Source: Thermoplasmatota archaeon
GTDB lineage: Archaea; Thermoplasmatota; Thermoplasmata; UBA10834
Reading direction: 5' to 3'
NCBI GenBank assembly: GCA_018818785.1
Contig: JAHIRF010000006.1
Span: 124,001-188,000 of the forward strand
DNA length: 64,000 bases
Made by a program: the position numbers and the translations under genes. Positions 40,375-48,513 of the stretch are shown here, in pieces (positions within the stretch are counted from its first letter, which is position 1; each line of letters opens with the position of its first letter). The notes under the pieces were generated by a model that was not told where the DNA came from, did not search any database, and worked only from the letters and a program-made list of their open reading frames with translations.

Positions 40375-41306
40375 TCGACCGCCCCCAACACCATTGAGAG
40401 GAGTGCCATCCTCACGGGCACCCCGTTGAAAGCCTGCTCGAAGTACTTGGCATGTTCCGTCTTGTCCACCTCGGGCGATATCTCGGTCACCCTCGGGAGA
40501 GGGTGCATGATGACCATGCCCTTCTTGACATCCTTGAGCATCGGCAGGTCGATCCTGAAGGCGCCCGCGACCTTCTGATACTCAGCGGGGTCAGGGAACC
40601 TCTCCTTCTGGATCCTCGTGACATAGAGCACGTCCGCATCCTTGATGACATCCTCCAGGTTGCTGCTGATCTTAGGTTTGGTCCCAAGCGATTGGATGTG
40701 TTTGAGGTGTTCCTTGGGCATCTGCAGGGATGGCGGCGCGACGAAGGTCAGTTCTGCGCCGAACATCGCGAGGGCCTCGGATAGCGAATGCACTGTCCTT
40801 CCATACTTCAGGTCCCCGACGATCACCACATGGTTCCCGTCGATCTTGCCTTTCGATTTGCGTATGGTGAATAGGTCTAGCATGGTCTGTGTAGGGTGCT
40901 GACCAGCGCCATCTCCCGCATTGAGTATCGGCTTGTCAGCGAAATGCGCGGACATCCTGGCGGCACCCTCCTGCGGATGTCTCAGCACGATCACATCGCA
41001 ATACGCATCGACCATTCTGATCGTATCCGCGAGCGTCTCCCCTTTGGCGACAGATGATCCCTTCGGCTCGTCGAATCCCAGAGTCGAGCCGCCCAACCGA
41101 GTCATTGCCGCGTCGAAAGACAGCCGGGTCCGGGTCGACGGTTCGTAGAACAGCGACCCAAGAATCTTGCCGTCCAAGAGTTTGCTTTTCTCCTCCCCCT
41201 TCGCGATCGGGAGCATCTTCTCGGCAACATCGAGAACATGCTCGATCTGATCCCTCGAAAAATCACGGATGGACACAATGTCCATTCCCTTGAAGCCGTC
41301 TGACAT
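40371..41306 (-). CDS. pyrB: Aspartate carbamoyltransferase catalytic chain
   Basis: The 311-residue enzyme makes carbamoyl-aspartate, the first committed step of pyrimidine synthesis. It has the carbamoyl phosphate motif FYEPSTRTRLSFDAAM near residue 54, the Lys loop GSSVAKGETL, the VLRHPQEGA and NAGDGAGQHPTQ motifs, and MHPLPR near residue 268. ATG 41306 is chosen because a TATA box lies 27 bp upstream, predicting a leaderless mRNA. The operon continues with pyrI, the ferredoxin and the AOR-like gene. Confidence 0.96.
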   Translation of the reverse strand: MSDGFKGMDIVSIRDFSRDQIEHVLDVAEKMLPIAKGEEKSKLLDGKILGSLFYEPSTRTRLSFDAAMTRLGGSTLGFDEPKGSSVAKGETLADTIRMVDAYCDVIVLRHPQEGAARMSAHFADKPILNAGDGAGQHPTQTMLDLFTIRKSKGKIDGNHVVIVGDLKYGRTVHSLSEALAMFGAELTFVAPPSLQMPKEHLKHIQSLGTKPKISSNLEDVIKDADVLYVTRIQKERFPDPAEYQKVAGAFRIDLPMLKDVKKGMVIMHPLPRVTEISPEVDKTEHAKYFEQAFNGVPVRMALLSMVLGAVE

Positions 41307-41328
41307 CAAGCACCAAATCGGCTATCGG

Positions 41329-41337
41329 CATATAAGG
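41329..41337 (-). promoter_or_regulatory. TATA box for the pyrB operon
   Basis: On the minus strand this reads CCTTATATG, centred 27 bp before ATG 41306. Confidence 0.6.
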
Positions 41338-41372
41338 TTTTCACAGGCGGGTCAGTCAGGCATGAGTTTCAG

Positions 41373-41732
41373 TCATACAAGATCGAAATCCTCAATCGCT
41401 GATTTCATATTATCGAACCAGTCGTCGGCGCACCTGTGCAACCTCTTCTTCAACTGATCTGTCTGCACTGCAGTGTATACATGAAAGTATCCGCCCCGTT
41501 CAATGGTCTTCGTCTCGCGGAATGCCAGGCCAGATGACACGAGTTTCTGCAGGGCCCGATATACGGTGCTCCGATCCTTCTTCACGGAAGGAGCGAGGTC
41601 GTCAGCTTTGAGAGGACCCTGTTTGACGAGCTTCTTGTATATGAGGAGCTCGAAGTCGGATAAGCCATAGACACATTTTACGATGTCCCTGCATGTGGCC
41701 TGTCCCGACAGGATCTTCTGTGGTTCTACCAT
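41373..41732 (-). CDS. TrmB-like winged-helix regulator
   Basis: The 119-residue protein has a winged helix: LSDFELLIYKKLVKQGPLKADDLA, then the recognition helix region KKDRSTVYRALQKLVSSGLAF (residues 50-70). A wing ERGGYFHVYTAV and a C-terminal helix follow. There are five Cys in total, two of them near the N-terminus (ATCRDIVKCVYG). It is divergent from the sulfur-relay operon and is a natural candidate to control it. ATG 41732 is preferred over 41750 because the TATA box lies over the upstream start. Confidence 0.82.
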   Translation of the reverse strand: MVEPQKILSGQATCRDIVKCVYGLSDFELLIYKKLVKQGPLKADDLAPSVKKDRSTVYRALQKLVSSGLAFRETKTIERGGYFHVYTAVQTDQLKKRLHRCADDWFDNMKSAIEDFDLV

Positions 41733-41749
41733 GTTGCACGCTATTGCCA

Positions 41750-41759
41750 TTTTTATACT
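41750..41759 (-). promoter_or_regulatory. TATA box for the TrmB-like gene
   Basis: On the minus strand this reads AGTATAAAAA, about 23-25 bp before ATG 41732. It would be inside the coding region's edge if ATG 41750 were used. Confidence 0.55.
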
Positions 41760-41876
41760 TAACCGTTGTGACGCATTAGTTCGCCAGTGCAGCGATCAAT
41801 CAACGTGAGAATGTTTATTAGGCAACACCGCTATTGAGTTTTGCACGGTAGTGACAATACCGCAGGAGTGGATGTT

Positions 41877-42104
41877 GTGGAGAAGGACGCGACCCTGGAC
41901 GCAAAGGGGCTGATGTGCCCGATGCCAATAGTGCAACTCGCAAGGAAGATCAAGGAAATGAAATCCGGCCAGATACTCGAACTGCTGGCCGACGACATCG
42001 GGGCGAAAGAGGACGTGCCAGCCTGGTGCAGCCGGACCGGGAATCAACTTGTCGGGCAGGAAGAGGACGGCAAGACATTCAGCTTTTATATAAAGATCAA
42101 GTGA
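41877..42104 (+). CDS. tusA: TusA/SirA-family sulfur carrier
   Basis: The 75-residue protein has the TusA signature GLMCPMPIVQLARKIKEM; the Cys carries persulfide. A second Cys sits in VPAWCSRTGN, as in YedF-like relatives. It likely accepts sulfur and hands it to DsrE-type partners encoded downstream. GTG 41877 is chosen because AGGAG lies 8 nt upstream; the TTG at 41841 has none. Confidence 0.9.
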   Translation: MEKDATLDAKGLMCPMPIVQLARKIKEMKSGQILELLADDIGAKEDVPAWCSRTGNQLVGQEEDGKTFSFYIKIK

Positions 42105-42135
42105 GAACGATTGATATAAAGAAGGAGAGATAATA

Positions 42136-42540
42136 ATGACCGACAAATTCTGCATGGTTGTGAGTGAAGGAAGCTTCGACAAAGCGATGATGCCGCTTAT
42201 CATGGGAACGACTGGAGCGAGCATGGGAATGGAAGTGCATGTGTTCTACACATTCTTCGGGCTCAAACTGCTCAAGAAAGGAATGAAGCCGAAGTTGCCA
42301 GGGATGATGAGGTTCTTCACCGGCATGATGGAGAAGAAGATGAGTAAGTTCAAGATACCTGGCTACCAGGAGATGATGGAGCAGGCGAAGGATCTGGGAG
42401 TCCACTTCTACGCTTGCAGCACATCGATGAGCCTCATGGGAATGAAAGAAGCCGATCTCATGGAAGGGACGAAGGTATTGGGCGCGTCTGCGTTCCTGAA
42501 CCTAGCAGCCGATTCGAAGATGACCCTGTTCATAGGTTGA
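42136..42540 (+). CDS. DsrE2-type (COG2210) sulfur-relay protein
   Basis: This 134-residue protein of the DsrE/DsrF fold has a Met-rich middle (PGMMRFFTGMMEKKM) and the family motif VHFYACSTSMSLMGM near residue 93, whose Cys is the likely sulfur-binding site. Such proteins accompany TusA in sulfur-metabolising prokaryotes and may be membrane-associated. The start has a good AGGAGAG ribosome site. Confidence 0.88.
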   Translation: MTDKFCMVVSEGSFDKAMMPLIMGTTGASMGMEVHVFYTFFGLKLLKKGMKPKLPGMMRFFTGMMEKKMSKFKIPGYQEMMEQAKDLGVHFYACSTSMSLMGMKEADLMEGTKVLGASAFLNLAADSKMTLFIG

Positions 42541-42551
42541 GGTGATCGTCT

Positions 42552-42851
42552 TTGAAGACTGCGTTCATACTTATCAAATCGCCGAGCGAGCAGGATCCCA
42601 CCCACATGATGGAGCGTCTGGGATCCAAGGAGGATTCCAGCGTCATCCTCTTCGAGGATGCCGTATACCATTCAGTCACTCCAGCGCATAGCGTGAGGCT
42701 GGATAGCGTCGCGACGGAGGTGCTCATAGCGAAGGACGACCTAGAAGCCAGAGGTTTCACCACGGCGGACATCAAGGTCGGAAAGGCGGTAGGCTACGAC
42801 GAGATAGTCGATTGCATAATGGAGCGGACCGAGCGGACCGTAAATGTGTGA
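42552..42851 (+). CDS. DsrH/TusB-like protein
   Basis: The 99-residue protein is a small alpha-beta domain of the DsrH/TusB type: FILIKSPSEQDPT, then VILFEDAVYHSV and LIAKDDLEARGF. The family's usual active Cys is absent; the only Cys is near the C-terminus (IVDCIMERT). It starts with TTG behind GAGGTG and follows the previous gene by 11 bp. Confidence 0.78.
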   Translation: MKTAFILIKSPSEQDPTHMMERLGSKEDSSVILFEDAVYHSVTPAHSVRLDSVATEVLIAKDDLEARGFTTADIKVGKAVGYDEIVDCIMERTERTVNV

Positions 42852-42860
42852 GGTGACACG

Positions 42861-43220
42861 ATGACCAAGACTCTAACGATAATATGGAGGACAGGGTCGA
42901 TGATGGCGATGGATGCCAACATCGCAGTCAAGCTTGCCGGAGCTGCGAGAGCGAAAGGATACAAGGTCAACATGTTCGGCTATGGTGAAGGCGTCACCGC
43001 TGTCAAGAAGGGACAGAACCCGAAGAGGTTCCCCAGCGTCGGTAACGACCTCGAAGCCGCAGGAAAGAACGGGGTCACGCAGGCGATCTGCGAGACCTGT
43101 TTCGCTGCCAGGGGGTTCGAGAGGGGAGAAGAGATACCCAGTGCCAAGGTTGGCAGTCTGACGAACGATCTATTCAAGTTCCTGTCCGAGTCCGACAGAC
43201 TTGTGACCATTGCGAGGTGA
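42861..43220 (+). CDS. DsrE/TusD-like protein
   Basis: The 119-residue DsrE-fold protein has a long loop GYGEGVTAVKKGQNP and a CETCFAARGF motif near residue 79 where TusD/DsrE carry the catalytic Cys. It probably forms a hexamer with the DsrF-like and DsrH-like neighbours, by analogy with TusBCD. It is spaced 9 bp from the gene before and 6 bp from the one after. Confidence 0.85.
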   Translation: MTKTLTIIWRTGSMMAMDANIAVKLAGAARAKGYKVNMFGYGEGVTAVKKGQNPKRFPSVGNDLEAAGKNGVTQAICETCFAARGFERGEEIPSAKVGSLTNDLFKFLSESDRLVTIAR

Positions 43221-43226
43221 TCTTGT

Positions 43227-43583
43227 ATGGCAGAATCAACACTTGTTCTTGTGACGAGGGCCCCATATGGTCTTGAGGATGCATTCGCGGGGCTTAGAAT
43301 GGCGCTCGCGATGAGCGTGAATGGCATGACGACCTCGGTGGTCCTGATCGAGGACGGAGTCTACAACGGACTGGGGAGTCAGAAACCGGAGGCTGTGCGG
43401 ATGCCTTCGAACGCGGAGGCGACGAAGGAACTGTATGACTTCGATGTCCCCGTCTATGTCGTTAAGGAGGATCTCGCATCCAGAGGAATCGAGGAATCCA
43501 GACTCTTCGAAGGTCTCAAAGTAATACCAGCGTCCGAGGTCAAGAAGCTGGTGTCTGAACACGAGCTGGTCACGACATTCTGA
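43227..43583 (+). CDS. DsrF/TusC-like protein
   Basis: The 118-residue DsrE-fold protein has LVLVTRAPYGLEDAFAGLRMALAMSVNG and VVLIEDGVYNGLGSQ, with YVVKEDLASRGIEESRLFEGLKVI in the second half. It has no cysteine at all, as in structural TusC subunits. It is the last gene of the relay operon. Confidence 0.85.
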   Translation: MAESTLVLVTRAPYGLEDAFAGLRMALAMSVNGMTTSVVLIEDGVYNGLGSQKPEAVRMPSNAEATKELYDFDVPVYVVKEDLASRGIEESRLFEGLKVIPASEVKKLVSEHELVTTF

Positions 43584-43616
43584 CCGAATGGGCCGGGACC
43601 GAAACTCCAATCAATT

Positions 43617-43626
43617 CATTTTATTA
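43617..43626 (+). promoter_or_regulatory. TATA box for arcS
   Basis: CATTTTATTA is centred 26 bp before GTG 43648, so arcS is probably leaderless and transcribed apart from the sulfur-relay operon. Confidence 0.55.
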
Positions 43627-43647
43627 CCCAATCATCCATGACTTGCC

Positions 43648-45363
43648 GTGAGATTCGATTTACTCGGCAGAGACGGTTTGGCCAGAAGAGGCGTTATCGA
43701 GATAGACGAGCAGGAGTACCCCACTCCGACTCTGGCAACAATTGGCACGGAGAAGCTCAGGGTCGAGTGCAAAGGGCCGAGGCTCACATATGAGAATATC
43801 TCGGAGCCTGGAGGGCTCCGTGTATCCGGCTCGTCGTTCTTCGACACGGACTCTCATGAAGAAGGTGCCATAAGGGTCGGGTTCAGAGGATCGCCTTACT
43901 CGGATGCACGAACAGACAAATCGGGCTTCGTGTTCCTGGACAACATATCCAGCATCATGTTGGATTCATCAAGATTCGTGGAGCAGATCGTGAAGGTGAA
44001 GTCAAGCAACTCCCTCCTCAAACCACTGCTATGCTCCGTCGCCGGCTTCCCGCACAGATTGGCCTTCCTCGCATATTGTGGCGTAGATGTCATCGACACG
44101 ATCCCACTTGTGATGGCTGCCAGGAACGGGCAGTATCTTACCAATCATGGTATCATCGATGCGTCCAGCATAAAGGAGATGCCGTGTTCCTGCGAAGCTT
44201 GTGAATCGGACAGGAGGGACCTCGACCATCTCCTCAGGCACAATCAATCCGCAGCCGAGAGTGAGATGCGACTGGTGAGGCACGCGATAGACCATGGGAA
44301 GCTCAGAGAACTTGTGGAATCGCGCGTTAGATGCGATCCCTGGCTGGTGCAGAACCTCAGGTTGATGGACATTACCGCGTATCAACTGCAGGAGATGCAT
44401 GCACCGATCAAGGGGGCGCCTTTCCATGCGGGTTCGAAGGAGTCCCTCAACAGACCGGACATCACGAGATGGAAGATGAGGATCCAGGAGAGATATCACC
44501 GTCCAGAAGGTACGAGGATATTGGTGCTCATACCATGCTCCGCGAGAAAACCATACTCGCTTTCGAAATCACACAAGAGGTTCCGCGAAGCAATACTGAC
44601 AAGCGGAAAGGCACCCATCGTGCACGAGGTGATCGTGACCTCGCCGCTGGGCATCGTACCCCGGGAGCTTGAACTGTTTTACCCCGCAAAGGATTATGAC
44701 ATCCCGGTCACGGGTCATTGGGACAGAGACGAGAAGCACATGGTCCAGGAGCTGGTGTCATGGCTCGTATCCAGCGAGAAGTACGATCTGGTGATATCCC
44801 ACTTGGGCGATGAGCAGGAGCCTGTCAATTCGAGCATCTCTGATTTCGTCGACACTTCGGGAGGTGATCCTGGATCGAGGGATTCGTTGAATCGTCTGCA
44901 GGAGGTCCTTAGGGATTTCGATGTGGATGACCGCGGACCTGTGCGTCGATCGAGGAACCTTGAGGAGCTCCGGTCGATCTGCAGATTCCAGTTCGGTCCA
45001 GCGGGAAACGCGCTATGCGATGGCGCGGCGATCATGGGAAGATGGCCCAATGTCAGGATGGTGCGAGACGGTCAGCAGATAGGCATGCTGACTGCTGAGC
45101 GAGGGATGATCTCGCTCACGCTCGAGGGTGGAAAGGTACTCGCGGATGCTGGCTCGTACCGTGTTGAGATCGACGATTTCAAACCCAAGGGCAACCTGTT
45201 CGCCGTCGGCGTGAAGAAGGCGGATGGAGAAATCAGGATCGGTGACGATGTCGCCATTGTGCACGGCAAGGAGGTCAGGGCTGTCGGCGTGGCGAGAATG
45301 AGCCCCGTCGAAATGGAACTGGCGCAGAGGGGAGAGGCGGTCCATATCAGGCACGCGGCATGA
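43648..45363 (+). CDS. arcS: Archaeosine synthase ArcS (tRNA-guanine transglycosylase-like, PUA)
   Basis: ArcS converts preQ0 at position 15 of tRNA to the archaeosine precursor. The 571-residue protein has a degenerate TGT-like N-terminal half with CSCEAC near residue 180. The core motif LIPCSARKPYSLSKSHKRFR lies near residue 300, the REL..YP.KDYDIPVTG region follows, and a C-terminal PUA domain (about 480-565) binds tRNA. The true transglycosylase catalytic residues are not evident in the first half, as usual for ArcS. The leaderless GTG start is supported by a TATA box 26 bp upstream. Confidence 0.93.
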   Translation: MRFDLLGRDGLARRGVIEIDEQEYPTPTLATIGTEKLRVECKGPRLTYENISEPGGLRVSGSSFFDTDSHEEGAIRVGFRGSPYSDARTDKSGFVFLDNISSIMLDSSRFVEQIVKVKSSNSLLKPLLCSVAGFPHRLAFLAYCGVDVIDTIPLVMAARNGQYLTNHGIIDASSIKEMPCSCEACESDRRDLDHLLRHNQSAAESEMRLVRHAIDHGKLRELVESRVRCDPWLVQNLRLMDITAYQLQEMHAPIKGAPFHAGSKESLNRPDITRWKMRIQERYHRPEGTRILVLIPCSARKPYSLSKSHKRFREAILTSGKAPIVHEVIVTSPLGIVPRELELFYPAKDYDIPVTGHWDRDEKHMVQELVSWLVSSEKYDLVISHLGDEQEPVNSSISDFVDTSGGDPGSRDSLNRLQEVLRDFDVDDRGPVRRSRNLEELRSICRFQFGPAGNALCDGAAIMGRWPNVRMVRDGQQIGMLTAERGMISLTLEGGKVLADAGSYRVEIDDFKPKGNLFAVGVKKADGEIRIGDDVAIVHGKEVRAVGVARMSPVEMELAQRGEAVHIRHAA

Positions 45364-45459
45364 AGAACTCTTTCGCGTGGCCAGACTATTTTCGTGGACC
45401 TCCCGATACTAGCTTATTAACCCCGATTTCCCGTAGAGGTTGATAGCAGGGTGAAAAGA

Positions 45460-45555
45460 ATGATTGATGCGGACCATTACAGCTGGGAAGAAGTCTATGA
45501 TCTCTTCGGGTGCGAGCCGGAACTCGAGCAAGCTGTTGAAGTTGCTGACTATTAA
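45460..45555 (+). CDS. Acidic 31-residue micro-protein
   Basis: The frame MIDADHYSWEEVYDLFGCEP... ends ...VEVADY. The ATG has AGGGTG six bases upstream, a TATA-like CTTATTAA lies about 40 bp before it, and a perfect 11-bp hairpin plus T-run follows 11 bp after the stop. So it has its own promoter, ribosome site and terminator. It is strongly acidic with one Cys and several aromatic residues. I do not recognise it. A GTG nine bases earlier could add three residues. Confidence 0.55.
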   Translation: MIDADHYSWEEVYDLFGCEPELEQAVEVADY

Positions 45556-45565
45556 CGTCATCCCG

Positions 45566-45610
45566 GATAGGTAGGACGCTCCATCCTACCTATCAACTCC
45601 CTCTTTTTTT
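45566..45610 (+). terminator. Strong hairpin and T-run terminator
   Basis: GATAGGTAGGA (45566-45576) pairs perfectly with TCCTACCTATC (45584-45594) around a 7-nt loop. A pyrimidine stretch ending in seven T (45604-45610) follows. It looks like a bacterial-style intrinsic terminator, unusual in this window. Confidence 0.75.
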
Positions 45611-45688
45611 ATATCATCCCATTTCTCTGGCAGGCGCAAGCCTTTTCTCGCCGATGCGCGATATTCCGCCTGGCGCCGGTGAAACAAA

Positions 45689-45991
45689 ATGATAATCGAA
45701 CCTTGCTGTCCTGGAAGGACCGTGACCAAAAAGATCATGGTAGGCGGACGGGAAGTGGGCATATCAGGATTGGATAGCATCTTCGAGAAAGCGTTCGAGA
45801 TGGATGATGCACCCGATGAATTGCTCAAAGAGATATTACTCGCGGAATTGAAAGAGCATAATTACGTCCCTGATCCTGCAGAGAAAGACTATTCGGAAGG
45901 GTTATGGAAAGCATTCTCTGAAGAGAAGGATAGAAGGCAGGGCAAGGATTCATCTCACAAGGCATGCTGCTCATGCAAGCGCGGCTGCTGA
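45689..45991 (+). CDS. Cys-rich hypothetical protein paired with a ferredoxin
   Basis: The 100-residue protein has Cys-Cys near the N-terminus (IEPCCPGRTVTKK), the sequence VGGREVGISGLDSIFEKAF, a helical part with LLAELKEHNYVPDPAEKDYSEGLWKAF, and a Cys-rich tail HKACCSCKRGC. The central part resembles a small conserved archaeal family that I cannot name. The two Cys clusters could bind a metal or Fe-S centre. It precedes a ferredoxin gene by 16 bp. Confidence 0.75.
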   Translation: MIIEPCCPGRTVTKKIMVGGREVGISGLDSIFEKAFEMDDAPDELLKEILLAELKEHNYVPDPAEKDYSEGLWKAFSEEKDRRQGKDSSHKACCSCKRGC

Positions 45992-46007
45992 TTCATGGGG
46001 TATCAGA

Positions 46008-46286
46008 ATGGAAACTGAATATCATGGCATACCGAGGGAAGAGATCCAATGGTTCCCGAGGATAGACCGTAAGAAGTGCACCAAATGTGGTGTGTGCGTC
46101 AGCTTCTGCCACCAGGGCGTGTACGAGATGACGGATGAAGGAGTCGTTATCGCGAATCCATATTCGTGCGTCGTGGCGTGCACTGGATGCAAGGACAAGT
46201 GCGAATCAGAAGCGATCTCGTTCCCGACGATGAGGGAACTGGCCGACGAGCTGCATTCTCTGAAGAGGAAACATTCGAAGAGCTGA
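46008..46286 (+). CDS. Two-cluster ferredoxin
   Basis: The 92-residue protein has a classic CTKCGVCVSFC motif (about residues 24-34) and a second, altered set CVVACTGCKDKC (about 54-65). This suggests two [4Fe-4S] clusters. The ending SFPTMRELADELHSLKRKH is a charged helix. It is probably co-transcribed with the Cys-rich gene just upstream and may carry its electrons. Confidence 0.88.
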   Translation: METEYHGIPREEIQWFPRIDRKKCTKCGVCVSFCHQGVYEMTDEGVVIANPYSCVVACTGCKDKCESEAISFPTMRELADELHSLKRKHSKS

Positions 46287-46493
46287 GTTGGGAGCTGGCT
46301 AAGAAGGAGAGTTGCCGATCCTACGATGAGATATGGGGATCGATTCGCCTGAACAAGCACCAACCGCAAAAACCTTAATAGAGACGATGGGGATAGGGTC
46401 GCATCGGGATAGCTGGGATGCACATGTGGAATCACTGTGAGACAGTGGACCACATATTAGCGCAGTACCTGTGCCTGATCAGGGTAGTGTGCC

Positions 46494-46952
46494 ATGAGAG
46501 ATAGTCAACCTGGTCTGAGGGCACTGGCAGCAATGTCAGGAGGCTACACGACCGTGAAAAAGAACGGGCGAGCCGGAGGGCTGTCCGCGCGAGTTTTCGT
46601 TGTAGACGACGAAGATTTCATCCGAGATCTGTACAAGGACATGTTCGAATCTAGAGGACACACCGTGTTCTCCGCCAGAGACGGGGACGAAGCGGTCAGA
46701 CTCTTCCGCGACATGCCCTACAAACCCGATGCGATCATAATGGACCATCGGATGCCCAACAAGGATGGGATCCAGACGACCAAGGAGATCCGGGAGATGG
46801 ATGCGTCGATACCGATCATATTCTCGAGTGCCGACGAATCCATCAGGGAAGAGGCGCTCGATGCGGGTGCGGTCTCGTTCTGGGCGAAGCCGTTCCCTGT
46901 CGGGATGTTGATCGATGCAACGATGGACATCGTGAAGGCTCGTAAGGGTTAG
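46494..46952 (+). CDS. Receiver-domain response regulator
   Basis: The 152-residue protein has a 30-residue unstructured N-terminus and then a full receiver domain: FVVDDEDF acidic pocket, phospho-Asp in AIIMDHRMPNKDG near residue 84, the IIFSSADES Ser/Thr strand and the FWAKPFPVG Lys. It has no output domain. The N-terminus could start later at the ATG at 46533, but AGGGT before 46494 supports the longer form. No kinase is next to it; the GAF kinase at 16.5 kb is a possible partner. Confidence 0.9.
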   Translation: MRDSQPGLRALAAMSGGYTTVKKNGRAGGLSARVFVVDDEDFIRDLYKDMFESRGHTVFSARDGDEAVRLFRDMPYKPDAIIMDHRMPNKDGIQTTKEIREMDASIPIIFSSADESIREEALDAGAVSFWAKPFPVGMLIDATMDIVKARKG

Positions 46953-46968
46953 CGGGTACCATCGGAAC

Positions 46969-48006
46969 TCAAGCGATCCGGTACCTCAGGAGCGCGGCGA
47001 TACCGCCGAGTGAATCGAGACGTCGTCCGGCCTCATGGAGAGAGCTTATAATCATGAATTCGCCCCTGGCAGCCTCCACGGATTTGATCAGCGCATCTGT
47101 GCCCTCGACACGCACCTTCGTATCGAGGATCAACAGGACCCTTATCGCCCCCGCATTCATAGCGTTCTTGACAGATTCAGGTCCGTAGGCATACATGCCT
47201 TCGCGACCGATCTCAGAAAAAAGTTCTTCGACCAGCATGATCTCTTTGGTCACTCTCGACTCGTCCAGCAGCTTGCCACCAATCCCCTTCTTCATGAGTT
47301 CGTGGATGCCAGTCATGCCGCATTGTCCGGTCGAATGAACGGACATGGATTTCGCGACTTCGGGCAACTTCACCCGGATACGCTTTGCCAATGCCTCCTT
47401 TGCGAAACCGGGACCGAGCACCACCAACGGCTCGTCCTTCATAATAGAGGATAACTTCGCTACGATCTCATCGAAGAAGTCCTTCTCGTCGCTCTTGGTT
47501 TCGTACATCTTTCCACCAGGGTTCCTCGTAATCGTGGCTAATTCCTTGATCCCATATTCCCTGGCGGCTGCGATGAGGGCTTCAGTGTCCTCGATCGCGA
47601 CGAATACGATCTTCGGCTTCTCAGCCGACGCTATCGCGCGCTTTATACGGTCGAAATGATGGATCTTCCATTCGGTCTTGATTATTGTGATATCGTCGCC
47701 TGGAGCGATCATCAGAGTGTGATGCTCCCCCAAGTCCTGAGGACCGGATTCAATCACGCCCAATATCCTGAGGCGATCATCGGATTCATGGAACTCCACT
47801 TTCTCGGTCCGTATCCCGAGCCACATACGAACCTTCTCCATCCTTTCGGCCCGAAGCTTGTCTGTCTTCTCCTCTTTCCGTCTATAGGCTAATGAGAAGA
47901 TCATATCACCTAAATCGACCAGATTGGACAGGTGCCAGAGGTCGTCGATGTTCTCTGGGAGGAGCTTTATCTCGTTCGTATTGGAGTCCTGATGCAGTAT
48001 TCTCAT
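46969..48006 (-). CDS. pelA: Pelota (Dom34), ribosome rescue factor
   Basis: The 345-residue protein starts MRILHQDSNTNEIKLLPENIDDLWHL. It has an SM-like N-terminal domain, a middle eRF1-like domain (KIVFVAIEDTEALIAAARE), and a C-terminal domain with YGPESVKNAMNAGAIRVLLILD. It recognises stalled ribosomes and works with aEF1A and ABCE1; the latter is also in this window. ATG 48006 fits the family start; the open frame beyond it is not conserved. Confidence 0.95.
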   Translation of the reverse strand: MRILHQDSNTNEIKLLPENIDDLWHLSNLVDLGDMIFSLAYRRKEEKTDKLRAERMEKVRMWLGIRTEKVEFHESDDRLRILGVIESGPQDLGEHHTLMIAPGDDITIIKTEWKIHHFDRIKRAIASAEKPKIVFVAIEDTEALIAAAREYGIKELATITRNPGGKMYETKSDEKDFFDEIVAKLSSIMKDEPLVVLGPGFAKEALAKRIRVKLPEVAKSMSVHSTGQCGMTGIHELMKKGIGGKLLDESRVTKEIMLVEELFSEIGREGMYAYGPESVKNAMNAGAIRVLLILDTKVRVEGTDALIKSVEAARGEFMIISSLHEAGRRLDSLGGIAALLRYRIA

Positions 48007-48152
48007 CTGATTCGTCGCAGGATAACACTGAGCGGATATCAAATCATCGCGCCCGAGCAGCGATAATCTACCCAATGACGGAAGACGCCACTAAACTTTA
48101 TATCCTTTCCAGATAATGCTGACCATAGCTGTCAGAGGGGGCGACGGAGAAT

Positions 48153-48512
48153 ATGACTGAGTATCTCGCGATTGATAAGATACTAGATGAGGTACGATCA
48201 ATTTCATCGGTCTACGAGGCGACTGTGGTCTCAAGGAGTGGTATGCATATCGCAGGAGACTCCCCGAAAGGCGTACACCTGGAGACCTTTGTCGCCATGT
48301 CAGCAATCCTGTTGGGAGCCGCGGAAACCGCCACGGCAGAACTCAAGGATAAACTGCAACACGTCTGCGTTGAGCTGACTAGAGGGAAGATGATCCTGCT
48401 CAGTGCTGGAAACCGCGCCCTCCTCGTCGTGACCGCATCCAACGAGATACCGACCAGCGATCTCGCGACGACGGTCCAGGAATACGCTGACAGAATCGCA
48501 GAGAACATCTGA
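48153..48512 (+). CDS. Roadblock/LC7 domain protein
   Basis: The 119-residue protein is a single Roadblock domain: LDEVRSISSVYEATVVSRSGMHIAGDSP, then AMSAILLGAAETATAEL, and VELTRGKMILLSAGNRALLVVTASNEI. Such domains dimerise and regulate small GTPases or sensors in archaea. A TATA box near 48096-48105 precedes it. No GTPase (MglA-like) lies next to it here. Confidence 0.9.
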   Translation: MTEYLAIDKILDEVRSISSVYEATVVSRSGMHIAGDSPKGVHLETFVAMSAILLGAAETATAELKDKLQHVCVELTRGKMILLSAGNRALLVVTASNEIPTSDLATTVQEYADRIAENI

Positions 48513-48513
48513 G

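Noticed and set aside
41373-41760. Start of the TrmB-like regulator at ATG 41750
   Set aside because: The TATA box lies directly over this codon, so the transcript would begin after it; ATG 41732 fits.
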